Of a DNA stretch of 64,000 nt, positions 17,809 through 24,493 are shown piece by piece. Within the stretch, counting starts at the first letter, position 1. The number at the start of each line of letters is the position of its first letter. The position numbers and the translations under genes were made by a program. The notes below the pieces were generated by a model, which did not search any database, was not told the DNA's origin, and saw only the letters and a list, made by a program, of their open reading frames with translations. The stretch is from Microcoleus sp. FACHB-61. GTDB taxonomy: Bacteria > Cyanobacteriota > Cyanobacteriia > Cyanobacteriales > Microcoleaceae. Location of the stretch: positions 1 through 64,000 of the forward strand of contig JACJNY010000048.1 in the NCBI GenBank assembly GCA_014695295.1, written 5' to 3'.

Positions 17809-18054
17809 TTGTTGTATATAATCGCGTCGGTTGAAACCAAAAGCTACACGGCTGAAGAATATCTAGAAGCTAAAGTCAATTCTCAGGATAGGCATGAATT
17901 TATCAATGGGGAGATGGTTCTGATGACTGGCGACACACCGAATCACAATATAGAATTGAAAAGTCAGTCAAGGGCCCGCAGGATGCCTAACATCTACTCC
18001 CCACAAGGATTGTTGCAGATGTCCGATCGCTTTTTTGTCAAATATCCCAAATAG
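17809..18054 (+). pseudogene. Uma2-family endonuclease, N-terminal fragment
   Basis: The frame reads VETKSYTAEEYLEAKVNSQD and RHEFINGEMVLMTGDTPNHN, the standard opening of many cyanobacterial Uma2 proteins, then ends in unrelated sequence (RARRMPNIYSPQGLLQ) with a stop at 18052-18054. The catalytic core is missing. The break lies about 100 bases before the second cobalamin riboswitch. Confidence 0.75.
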
Positions 18055-18072
18055 TGGTAATATCCCCGTATA

Positions 18073-18192
18073 TCGATCGGCTCTGATGAAAAACACACAT
18101 CAGACGCAAGGGGGAAAGTTCGGTGCGAATCCGGCGCTGTCCCGCAACTGTAATGAGATCGTTGCATCTCTGAGTCAGGATGCCCGCCGATT
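18073..18192 (+). promoter_or_regulatory. second cobalamin (B12) riboswitch
   Basis: The core AAGTTCGGTGCGAATCCGGC, then GCTGTCCCGCAACTGTAATG and GAGTCAGGATGCCCGCCGAT, matches the element at 8114 almost base for base, while the variable arm in between differs (CTGATG...CATCAG). TCGG (18077-18080) and CCGA (18187-18190) can form P1. CATCTGCGAGG follows at 18211-18221, again carrying a ribosome-binding site. The nearest ATGs after it open only very short frames. The first substantial gene starts 170 bases on, leading towards a methyltransferase and cbiO. Confidence 0.93.
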
Positions 18193-18271
18193 TGTTTACC
18201 TGTTGTTTTTCATCTGCGAGGTATGGATGATGGTGAGTTTATTATTTTTTTAATTATTGGATTGGGCTTTT

Positions 18272-18312
18272 TTAACCGCAGATATCAGCAGATCAACACA
18301 GATGAACGCTGA
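18272..18312. repeat. dispersed repeat (AACCGCAGAT...GATGAACGCTGATG)
   Basis: AACCGCAGATATCAGCAGAT followed by GATGAACGCTGATG. A relative lies at 26689-26727 just after recQ (AACCGCCGATGTAGGCAGAT, GAACGCTGATG). It interrupts the leader between riboswitch 2 and the next gene. Confidence 0.55.
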
Positions 18313-18361
18313 TGTAATTCGATCGGTGTTCTGAAGCGTATATTATTTTAATGGAAAAGAA

Positions 18362-18802
18362 ATGCGAATCGAAGATAGTGTTTGGCAGGGTAGTTTTGGC
18401 TACTGGCAAAACTTGTTTATTCACCAGAATATTTTGCCGATCGGACATACTGCTTGGAATGGCTTTTTGCATCGAGGACGAGGCTTGGTTGCTTGCAAAA
18501 TTAATACTCCCATTAACGGTTCTGTGAATTGGAGCGTAGATACTATTAAGTACGAGCTGCAATTTATTTCCCAATTGTACGCAACTGCTTATTTGCAACA
18601 ACTAGAACTAGAGGATAACACTGTTTCAAATCTGCTCTCTATCATTGCTAGCTACGAACCCAAGGAAGCAATTATATTTTTGTCGATCGCTAACGGTCAG
18701 ATTGATATCAATTTGTTGCAAAACTTGGCAATTTCTCCTGTTGAGTGCTATGAACAAGTATGCAAGCGCTGGGAAGAATTTCAACTCTGCCCGAAATCCT
18801 AA
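18362..18802 (+). CDS. hypothetical protein
   Basis: 146 residues, ATG preceded by GGAAAAG. No signal peptide or membrane helix. The sequence opens RIEDSVWQGSFGYWQNLFIH, contains HTAWNGFLHRGRGLVACKI and a C-terminal helical part with four Cys overall. The family is not recognised. It ends 19 bp before the methyltransferase gene, so they probably share a transcript that may begin at the second cobalamin riboswitch. A B12-related role is therefore only a contextual guess. Confidence 0.6.
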   Translation: MRIEDSVWQGSFGYWQNLFIHQNILPIGHTAWNGFLHRGRGLVACKINTPINGSVNWSVDTIKYELQFISQLYATAYLQQLELEDNTVSNLLSIIASYEPKEAIIFLSIANGQIDINLLQNLAISPVECYEQVCKRWEEFQLCPKS

Positions 18803-18821
18803 AAATTACTAAATTTTCCGA

Positions 18822-19688
18822 ATGTCGCAGCCAAAATCAATCGAAATTTCCAAGGTAACTCGCTACCAAAATGCAGCGCTTAATTACTATTTGGGCCTGA
18901 CAGATTCGCCCTACCTTCACTACGGCTATTGGGAAACCCTACCTGTGCCCGCTGACGAACTAACGATCGCGCGATTGCGCATCGCTCAGCAAGCTTATAC
19001 TGTAAAACTGTTGGATGCTATCCCCAAAGGCACTCATACGATACTGGATGTGGGCTGCGGGATTGGCGGAAATGCGGCTTATTTGCTCGATCGAGGTTTT
19101 GCAGTGGAAGGGCTCGCACCCGATCCGTTCCAACAACAGCGCTTTCTTAAGTGTACGGGCGATCGGGCAATCTTCCACCTCACGAGGTTTGAAGACTTCA
19201 AAGCAACCCATTTCTACGATCTTATTCTCTTTAGCGAGAGTAGCCAGTATATGTCGGCTGTTGATATTGCTAACGGTGCCGCCAAAATCCTCAATCAGGG
19301 TGGCTACCTGTTGCTGGCGGATATGCTGCGCTCTGATGCTAATTATAAAGAGGGAATGTTCTCTAATTGCCATGTTGTTACGGAACTTCATGCAGCATTA
19401 AAGCAGGCTGGATTCACTTTAGTAAAAAGTGAGGATATTTCCGCCCATATTTTGCCGACCATCGATTTGTATGTCGATACTTTCCGCAGATATGGACTAA
19501 ATACAATGATCTATGTTGCAGATTTGATTGCGATCACAGTTCCGCCAGTCCACAAATTCCTGCGCTGGATATTTCGTCGCTGGTTCAAAAAGCTGGTGAT
19601 TGAAGGATTGGAGGCTGGTCAACTTTTTGAGCAACATCTCTGTTATGAAATGCAACTTTGGCAGTTGTCAAAATCAGATGAAGGCTGA
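18822..19688 (+). CDS. class I SAM-dependent methyltransferase
   Basis: 288 residues. Motif I is HTILDVGCGIGGNAAYLLDR (about residues 68-87), the SAM-binding glycine loop. Motif post-I is FAVEGLAPDP, and FYDLILFSESSQYM with ILNQGGYLLLADML are the later strands of the Rossmann fold. The N-terminal ALNYYLGLTDSPYLHYGYWE resembles small-molecule methyltransferases of the sterol/tocopherol type, but the substrate cannot be assigned. It sits between riboswitch 2 and cbiO. If the transcript is B12-controlled, a corrinoid-related substrate or a B12-independent bypass enzyme are possibilities, neither shown by the sequence. Confidence 0.8.
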   Translation: MSQPKSIEISKVTRYQNAALNYYLGLTDSPYLHYGYWETLPVPADELTIARLRIAQQAYTVKLLDAIPKGTHTILDVGCGIGGNAAYLLDRGFAVEGLAPDPFQQQRFLKCTGDRAIFHLTRFEDFKATHFYDLILFSESSQYMSAVDIANGAAKILNQGGYLLLADMLRSDANYKEGMFSNCHVVTELHAALKQAGFTLVKSEDISAHILPTIDLYVDTFRRYGLNTMIYVADLIAITVPPVHKFLRWIFRRWFKKLVIEGLEAGQLFEQHLCYEMQLWQLSKSDEG

Positions 19689-19934
19689 CAGAAATACAAT
19701 GGCAATTAGTCTCGGTAATCGGTAATCGGTAATTGGAGACACAGCCTCCGGGTATTTATTCCCAGGCAGAGCCTGGGAACAAGGCTATAACAAATAACAA
19801 ATACAGCGTATTCCAGGTTTATGAAGTAGGGACACGGCAATGCCGTGTCCCTACGGCGGGGATAGATCGACAGGCGGGTGTCATTCATCAACGTGGAATC
19901 TGCTGTAACAAATAACAAATAACAAATAACAAAT
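19689..19934. repeat. repeat-filled spacer before cbiO
   Basis: Contains GGTAATC heptamers (about 19714-19735), the palindrome TTCCCAGGCAGAGCCTGGGAA (19759-19779), AACAAAT heptamers (19789-19802), the palindrome GGGACACGGCAATGCCGTGT followed by CCC (19829-19851), and four AACAAAT units running into the cbiO ATG (about 19908-19935). No Shine-Dalgarno sequence is visible in front of cbiO. Confidence 0.7.
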
Positions 19935-20783
19935 ATGTCTCAATGGATTCTCGAATTCGATCGCACTTCCTACTCCTATCCCTGCGGTTCGCGATCGGCA
20001 ATTCATGATTTAAACCTCAAAGTCCCCGCCGGGAAACGCTGCGGGCTGATCGGTCAAAACGGCTGCGGCAAAACTACCTTTTTCCTGTTAGCAAATGGCT
20101 TGTACCAACCGCAACAGGGAATTATTAGCTGGGAAGGTAAACCCTTTCGCTACGATCGCAAATCTTTGATGCAACTGCGCCAACAAATCGGACTCGTATT
20201 TCAAAATCCCGAACATCAATTAGTAGCTTCGACGGTAGAAGAAGATATTTCCTATGGATTGTACAATTTAGGTTTGACAGAATCCGAAATTGCTCAACAG
20301 GTACAGCAGGCGATCGAGCAATTCGATCTAAGCGAACTCGCCCGCGAACCAATTCACAATCTCAGTTTGGGGCAGAAAAAGCGGGTTTCCATCGCCGATA
20401 TCATGGTTCTCAAGCCCAAACTGCTCCTGTTAGATGAACCTACCGCCTATCTCGATCCGCGTCACACCCGACAACTGATCGGTTTACTCCAACAAATTCA
20501 CAACGCCGGAACCACTATTCTTTTAGCAAGTCACGACCTGGATTTCATCTACCGCTGGGCAGATTGGGTGTTTGTAATGGATCGAGGAAAATTGATTTTA
20601 GAAGGAACACCGGAAACAGTTTTTGCTCAGCGGGATGTCTTGGAACAATTGCAGCTTGGGGTACCGCTGGCGATCGAGCTGATGGAGCAAATAAGGGCGA
20701 TCGTGGAGAGAGATGGTAGCTCAAAAGTAAAGACTTTTGAGCTGTGGCAACAACAGATTTTACAAGCGCGTCGGCTGCTTTAA
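19935..20783 (+). CDS. cbiO: cobalt ECF transporter ATPase CbiO
   Basis: 282 residues; the ATP-hydrolysing subunit of the cobalt importer. Walker A is GLIGQNGCGKTTFFLL (about residues 36-51), the Q-loop region is QQIGLVFQNPEHQLVAS, the ABC signature is HNLSLGQKKRVSIADIM, Walker B is LKPKLLLLDEPTAYLDP, and the H-loop is TILLASHDLDF. It should act with CbiM, CbiN and CbiQ, whose genes end 9.8 kb upstream. The start is directly preceded by AACAAAT repeats rather than a ribosome-binding site. A diverged copy of its last 33 codons lies at 21661. Confidence 0.93.
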   Translation: MSQWILEFDRTSYSYPCGSRSAIHDLNLKVPAGKRCGLIGQNGCGKTTFFLLANGLYQPQQGIISWEGKPFRYDRKSLMQLRQQIGLVFQNPEHQLVASTVEEDISYGLYNLGLTESEIAQQVQQAIEQFDLSELAREPIHNLSLGQKKRVSIADIMVLKPKLLLLDEPTAYLDPRHTRQLIGLLQQIHNAGTTILLASHDLDFIYRWADWVFVMDRGKLILEGTPETVFAQRDVLEQLQLGVPLAIELMEQIRAIVERDGSSKVKTFELWQQQILQARRLL

Positions 20784-20806
20784 TCATCCCTTTAACTCGA
20801 CTTTAC

Positions 20807-20971
20807 TTAGGCCGGGCACGTTGGGGCAACATAATCTTTGACGAAGTTCCCTGGACGATCATCTGCATCAGAATCTACGCTAATTTCAAGTACCAGTACA
20901 CCATTCGTTTGAGGTTTGATGCTCAGATCATTTCTGTAACTCCACCAATATTTCGCGCCCGGACGCTGCAT
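20807..20971 (-). pseudogene. possible gene remnant
   Basis: On the minus strand a 54-codon frame runs from ATG (20971) to TAA (20807) and reads QRPGAKYWWSYRNDLSIKPQ, then VLVLEISVDSDADD. The composition is protein-like and the frame is blocked by a TAG just upstream, so this may be the 3' end of a lost gene between cbiO and the toxin-antitoxin pair. No family recognised. Weak call. Confidence 0.3.
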
Positions 20972-21077
20972 TTGAATTGTTAGACCGCGCTATTTTCCTG
21001 ATTTAGAACCACTCCCGGAGATTTTGGCCTATAAGAATTGGTAAACTATAGGTACAAAATATGGAGGTCAAAGACTT

Positions 21078-21296
21078 ATGCTTAAAAACTCCTTAATTAT
21101 TAGCGCATCTCCTGACATTATGGGTGGCACTCCAGTCTTTACTGGTACTAGGGTGCCCGTGCAGACGCTCTTAGACTATCTTAAAGCGGGAGAGTCGATT
21201 GACGATTTTTTAGATGGATTTCCGACTGTGACTAGGGAACAGGTCATTACCTTGTTAGAAGAGGCAGGGAAACAGCTTGTGGGCATGGTTGCATAG
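21078..21296 (+). CDS. DUF433 protein, probable antitoxin
   Basis: 72 residues matching the DUF433 pattern: ISASPDIMGGTPVFTGTRVP, then VQTLLDYLKAGESIDDFLDG and FPTVTREQVITLLEEA. The fold includes a helix-turn-helix-like segment. A good ribosome-binding site (ATGGAGGTC) precedes the ATG. DUF433 genes are commonly paired with DUF5615 toxins, and such a gene follows after one base, so the two should be co-translated. Confidence 0.9.
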   Translation: MLKNSLIISASPDIMGGTPVFTGTRVPVQTLLDYLKAGESIDDFLDGFPTVTREQVITLLEEAGKQLVGMVA

Positions 21297-21297
21297 C

Positions 21298-21618
21298 ATG
21301 AAAATTCTTGTGGATGAGTGTATCGATCGCAAGCTTACCAGAGAGTTTGTTGACCACGAAATAAAGACTGTTCCGCAGATGGGGTGGGCAGGCGTAAAGA
21401 ATGGTCAACTTCTTGCTCTTGCAGAAGCAGAATTTGATGTTTTTATCACAGTCGATCGTAACTTGTCGTTTCAACAGAACCTGCCACAATTTGACATTGC
21501 GGTGATTGTTTTGCAAGCACCATCCAATCGTTTGGCAGATTTGAAGCCCTTAGTACCAGAGGTTTTAGCTATTTTAGCCACTGTAGCGAAAGGACAAGCT
21601 ACTACAGTTAGCGCGTAA
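21298..21618 (+). CDS. DUF5615 PIN-like protein, probable toxin
   Basis: 106 residues from the ATG at 21298, one base after the antitoxin stop. It opens MKILVDECIDRKLTREFVDH (the V-D-E-x-[IL] acidic motif of PIN-like DUF5615), then TVPQMGWAGVKNGQLLALAE and DVFITVDRNLSFQQNL, where the second and third acidic residues of the nuclease site lie. The family is predicted to be RNase-like. The module sits between cbiO and the orphan cbiO tail. Confidence 0.88.
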   Translation: MKILVDECIDRKLTREFVDHEIKTVPQMGWAGVKNGQLLALAEAEFDVFITVDRNLSFQQNLPQFDIAVIVLQAPSNRLADLKPLVPEVLAILATVAKGQATTVSA

Positions 21619-21660
21619 AAATATAGGTGAGCGATCGCACTGGCAACTTTCATTTCCTGT

Positions 21661-21759
21661 ATCGAGCAAATAAGGGTGATCGTTGATCAAGACGATCGCT
21701 CAAAAATGCCCGCTTTCGAGGAATTGCAACAACAAATTTTACAAAGCCGCAGGCTTTAG
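21661..21759 (+). pseudogene. orphan 3' end of a second cbiO
   Basis: Thirty-two codons ending in TAG read IEQIRVIVDQDDRSKMPAFE, then ELQQQILQSRRL, clearly related to the end of CbiO (MEQIRAIVERDGSSKVKTFE, then LWQQQILQARRLL). The DNA is also similar. The rest of this cbiO copy is missing. TTATTTG heptamers follow directly (21760-21780), complementary to those before the intact cbiO. Confidence 0.85.
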
Positions 21760-21855
21760 TTATTTGTTATTTGTTATTGGTTGAATTAAATTCTTGTGGA
21801 ACAGGCATCTTGCCTGTTCCTAAAAATGGTGCAAGATGTAAGTTCCTGTGATTTA
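21760..21855. repeat. TTATTTG heptamers and a 'GAACAGGCATCTTGCCTGTTC' palindrome
   Basis: Two and a half TTATTTG units start directly after the cbiO remnant. The palindrome GAACAGGCATCTTGCCTGTTC (about 21799-21819) belongs to the family also seen near 17708 and 27915. Confidence 0.65.
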
Positions 21856-23301
21856 CTAACTTCGAGCGTACCAACTTTGCAGCGCCAAACGGTGAACTTC
21901 CCGCCAACTAATATTTTTAATTCGGGCAATTTCCGCGCAATCCTCATATTCCGGTTGCACATTAGTAATCGTTTGGCCCGACTTAGCAACTTTTATTTGC
22001 ACTTCGCCGTATTCTGTTTGAACAGTCTCGATTGCTCGGTGTAAAATAGTTCTCTGTTGAGTCGATCGCCTAATTCCCAAAGTAGTAGTTTCGCGAAAGA
22101 TAACTGCTTCGCAAGCATCCTGAAATTCGGGATGACAAATCGCAGTTAACAAAACCCCCAGCCGCGACTTTTTCATCACAATAGGGGCCGTAAAAACATC
22201 CAGAGATCCGGCGGCAAACAAAGCATCGAAAACATAGCCGATCGCCTGCGGACTCAAATCATCAATTTGCGTTTCCAGTACCGTAATAGTTTCTATGGAA
22301 TTGGTAATCGGTAATTGGGAATCCGTAATTGGGAATTGAGTATTGTTTACAAACTTCCCTCTTCCTTCTTCCCTCTTTCTGACATCCGTTACATCCGTTA
22401 CATCCGTTACAGAATCCGTTGCCGAACTTCCTTCTTCCTTCTCCCCAATCCAGAGGCGCAAAATATTAGGAATTGCCAGCATTCGAGAACCGGCACCCAA
22501 ACCGATCGCCTGAATTTGCATCGGTGGCGGCGGGCCGAAACCGGAGGCGAGAGTACAGGCGATCGCAGTTCCGGTAGGAGTACACAATTCGCGATCGATC
22601 CCGTTGCTATAAACCGGCACTCGGTGCGTTTCCCACAACCGCATCACCGCCGGCGTCGGCACCGCTAACTTACCGTGGGCCGCCTTCACCGTACCTGCAC
22701 CAGTCGGCATCGCCGAAAAGTAAAACTCCTGAATATCCAACCAATCCAAACCCAAACAAGTACCGACAATATCAATAATTGCATCCGTCGCCCCCACCTC
22801 GTGAAAGTGAACCTCGCTTGCGGGGATACCGTGTACGGCAGCTTCTGCCTCTGCTAATTTGCCAAATACGGCCAAACTCCAGGCTTCCACGCGCGGAGGC
22901 AATTTTGCAGAAACGATGATCTGCTCAATTTCGGGCAAGTGGCGATGATGAGTGTGGCTAATTTCGGCATCTGCTTCGCCGTGACTGTGAGAATGTTCTT
23001 CCCCGTGATGATGGTGGTGGCGGGCGTCGAAAGTCGGGGATTCCGTTTCCGAGGGATCGAGTTCGGTAGCGGGATTTTCAGGTTTTAAGGACAAATCCGC
23101 AGCTAAATCAACATAAAATTTAGTTGCTTGTTGAGTATTCCGGTGGACTAATTCTGTCCGCAACTGGTACTCTGTCGAAATGCCGAGCAAATTGAGTTTT
23201 TCGATTAGGTATTCTAAAGGAACGCCGGCGTGGACGAGAGCTCCGATGCACATATCGCCAGCAATGCCGGTTGGACAGTCAAAATAAGCTATTTTATTCA
23301 T
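21856..23301 (-). CDS. larC: LarC-family nickel-insertion protein (DUF111)
   Basis: 481 residues from the ATG at 23301; a TTG three codons earlier is less likely. LarC inserts nickel into the pincer nucleotide cofactor of lactate racemase-type enzymes. Family motifs are AYFDCPTGIAGDMCIGALVH at the start, a His-rich loop (HHHHHGEEHSHSHGEA), then EVHFHEVGATDAIIDIVGTC and LCTPTGTAIA. An insertion of about 45 residues near 290-335 is translated intergenic repeat: DSVTDVTDVTDVRKREEGRG and TDSQLPITNSIE. The frame stays open through it, and the conserved TVLETQIDDLSPQ follows. In many genomes larC works with larB and larE; neither is nearby. Confidence 0.9.
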   Translation of the reverse strand: MNKIAYFDCPTGIAGDMCIGALVHAGVPLEYLIEKLNLLGISTEYQLRTELVHRNTQQATKFYVDLAADLSLKPENPATELDPSETESPTFDARHHHHHGEEHSHSHGEADAEISHTHHRHLPEIEQIIVSAKLPPRVEAWSLAVFGKLAEAEAAVHGIPASEVHFHEVGATDAIIDIVGTCLGLDWLDIQEFYFSAMPTGAGTVKAAHGKLAVPTPAVMRLWETHRVPVYSNGIDRELCTPTGTAIACTLASGFGPPPPMQIQAIGLGAGSRMLAIPNILRLWIGEKEEGSSATDSVTDVTDVTDVRKREEGRGKFVNNTQFPITDSQLPITNSIETITVLETQIDDLSPQAIGYVFDALFAAGSLDVFTAPIVMKKSRLGVLLTAICHPEFQDACEAVIFRETTTLGIRRSTQQRTILHRAIETVQTEYGEVQIKVAKSGQTITNVQPEYEDCAEIARIKNISWREVHRLALQSWYARS

Positions 23302-23376
23302 TGTTAACAATTAATTTTTAGCATTGATTGTTTCACTCGATATTTCGATCGCCCACTTAGCCTGCAATATCTTAAC

Positions 23377-24042
23377 ATGGCAACTATTTACGAAGTGCAT
23401 CCAGTTGCACCCCAAAGAGACCGGATCGAGAAAATTAAAAAAGCTCTGAAAGATGGGGCAGTGATGCTTTATCCGACAGATACAGTTTACGCGATCGGCT
23501 GCGATATCAACTCCAAGTCTGGTGTAGAACGAGTCAGAAAGATCAAGCAACTATCCAATGATAAGCCTTTAACGTTCTTGTGTTCCTCTCTGTCAAATAT
23601 CGCCGACTATGCAGCCGTCAGCGATGAAGCATACAGAATTATCAAGCGGTTAATACCTGGGCCTTACACATTTCTGCTGCCAGCGACAAAGTTAGTGCCA
23701 CGGTTGGTAATGACCCCAAAACGCAAAACCACGGGAATTCGAGTTCCCGACCACCCGCTTTGTTTTACACTGTTGGAAGCTTTGGGAAATCCGATTATTT
23801 CAACATCCGCTCACATTACCACTGATGATGAAGGTGCAGCACCAGTGCCTGCAGCACAAGCAGAAAGCTTTGGCAAAGCTGAACTTTTTGACTGTTTGTC
23901 AAAGTTAGTAGATGTCATTGTTGATGACGGTTCCGATCCGGGATATCAAGTTTCTACCATTCTAGATTTGACAGAAAGCGAACCGATTGTTGTTCGTCGC
24001 GGTTTGGGATGCGAAGCTGTCGCCGTTTGGGAAAAAGATTAA
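23377..24042 (+). CDS. Sua5/YciO/YrdC family protein (threonylcarbamoyl-AMP synthase-like)
   Basis: 221 residues. The YrdC fold is evident: GAVMLYPTDTVYAIGCDINS, then RKIKQLSNDKPLTFLCSSLS (the K-x-R/x-K substrate lysines), RLIPGPYTFLLPATKLVPR and TTGIRVPDHPLCFTLLEALG with NPIISTSAHI. TsaC/Sua5 enzymes make threonylcarbamoyl-AMP for tRNA t6A. Closely related YciO proteins have uncertain activity, and this size (about 205-220 residues) fits either. It is divergent from larC, with about 75 bp between. Confidence 0.85.
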   Translation: MATIYEVHPVAPQRDRIEKIKKALKDGAVMLYPTDTVYAIGCDINSKSGVERVRKIKQLSNDKPLTFLCSSLSNIADYAAVSDEAYRIIKRLIPGPYTFLLPATKLVPRLVMTPKRKTTGIRVPDHPLCFTLLEALGNPIISTSAHITTDDEGAAPVPAAQAESFGKAELFDCLSKLVDVIVDDGSDPGYQVSTILDLTESEPIVVRRGLGCEAVAVWEKD

Positions 24043-24111
24043 AATTTTAAGGGGCGGGTTAAGCGCAATATTCGCCAAAACTCCGCCCCTAATTTTTAAC
24101 TCAAAATGGCT

Positions 24112-24396
24112 TTAAGCCTCTACCTTAACTCCCTTCCAAAAAGCAATATATCCTGCAATATTTTTAGCAGCATCTTTCGGAGTTGGATAGTACCAAGCAG
24201 CATCTTTATTAACTTGTCCGCCGACTTCGACACTGTAGTAACTAGCAACACCTTTCCAACCGCAAGTAGTGTGAGTGCTGCTGTCCTTGAAATACTCACG
24301 GTTGATGGCATCGGCGGGGAAATAATAGTTATTGTCTACAATTTCGCACTTGTCGCTCTCGGCCAAAACGGCACCATTCCAAATTGCTTTCGGCAT
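24112..24396 (-). CDS. DUF427 family protein
   Basis: 94 residues. Typical DUF427 features: KAIWNGAVLAESDKCEIVDN, YYFPADAINREYFKDSSTHT, TCGWKGVASYYSV and the closing DAAKNIAGYIAFWKGVKVE. Small, cytosolic, common in cyanobacteria and actinobacteria. Biochemical role unknown. It converges with the YrdC gene and is divergent from recQ (about 100 bp between starts). Confidence 0.92.
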   Translation of the reverse strand: MPKAIWNGAVLAESDKCEIVDNNYYFPADAINREYFKDSSTHTTCGWKGVASYYSVEVGGQVNKDAAWYYPTPKDAAKNIAGYIAFWKGVKVEA

Positions 24397-24493
24397 CAGT
24401 TTCTCTGCTTAAATTGAGATTCTCAATTATTGTAACTGTATTTGTGCTCAAAAGGCATAAAATAGTTTAGAAGCCAACAACCAACTACTGCAA

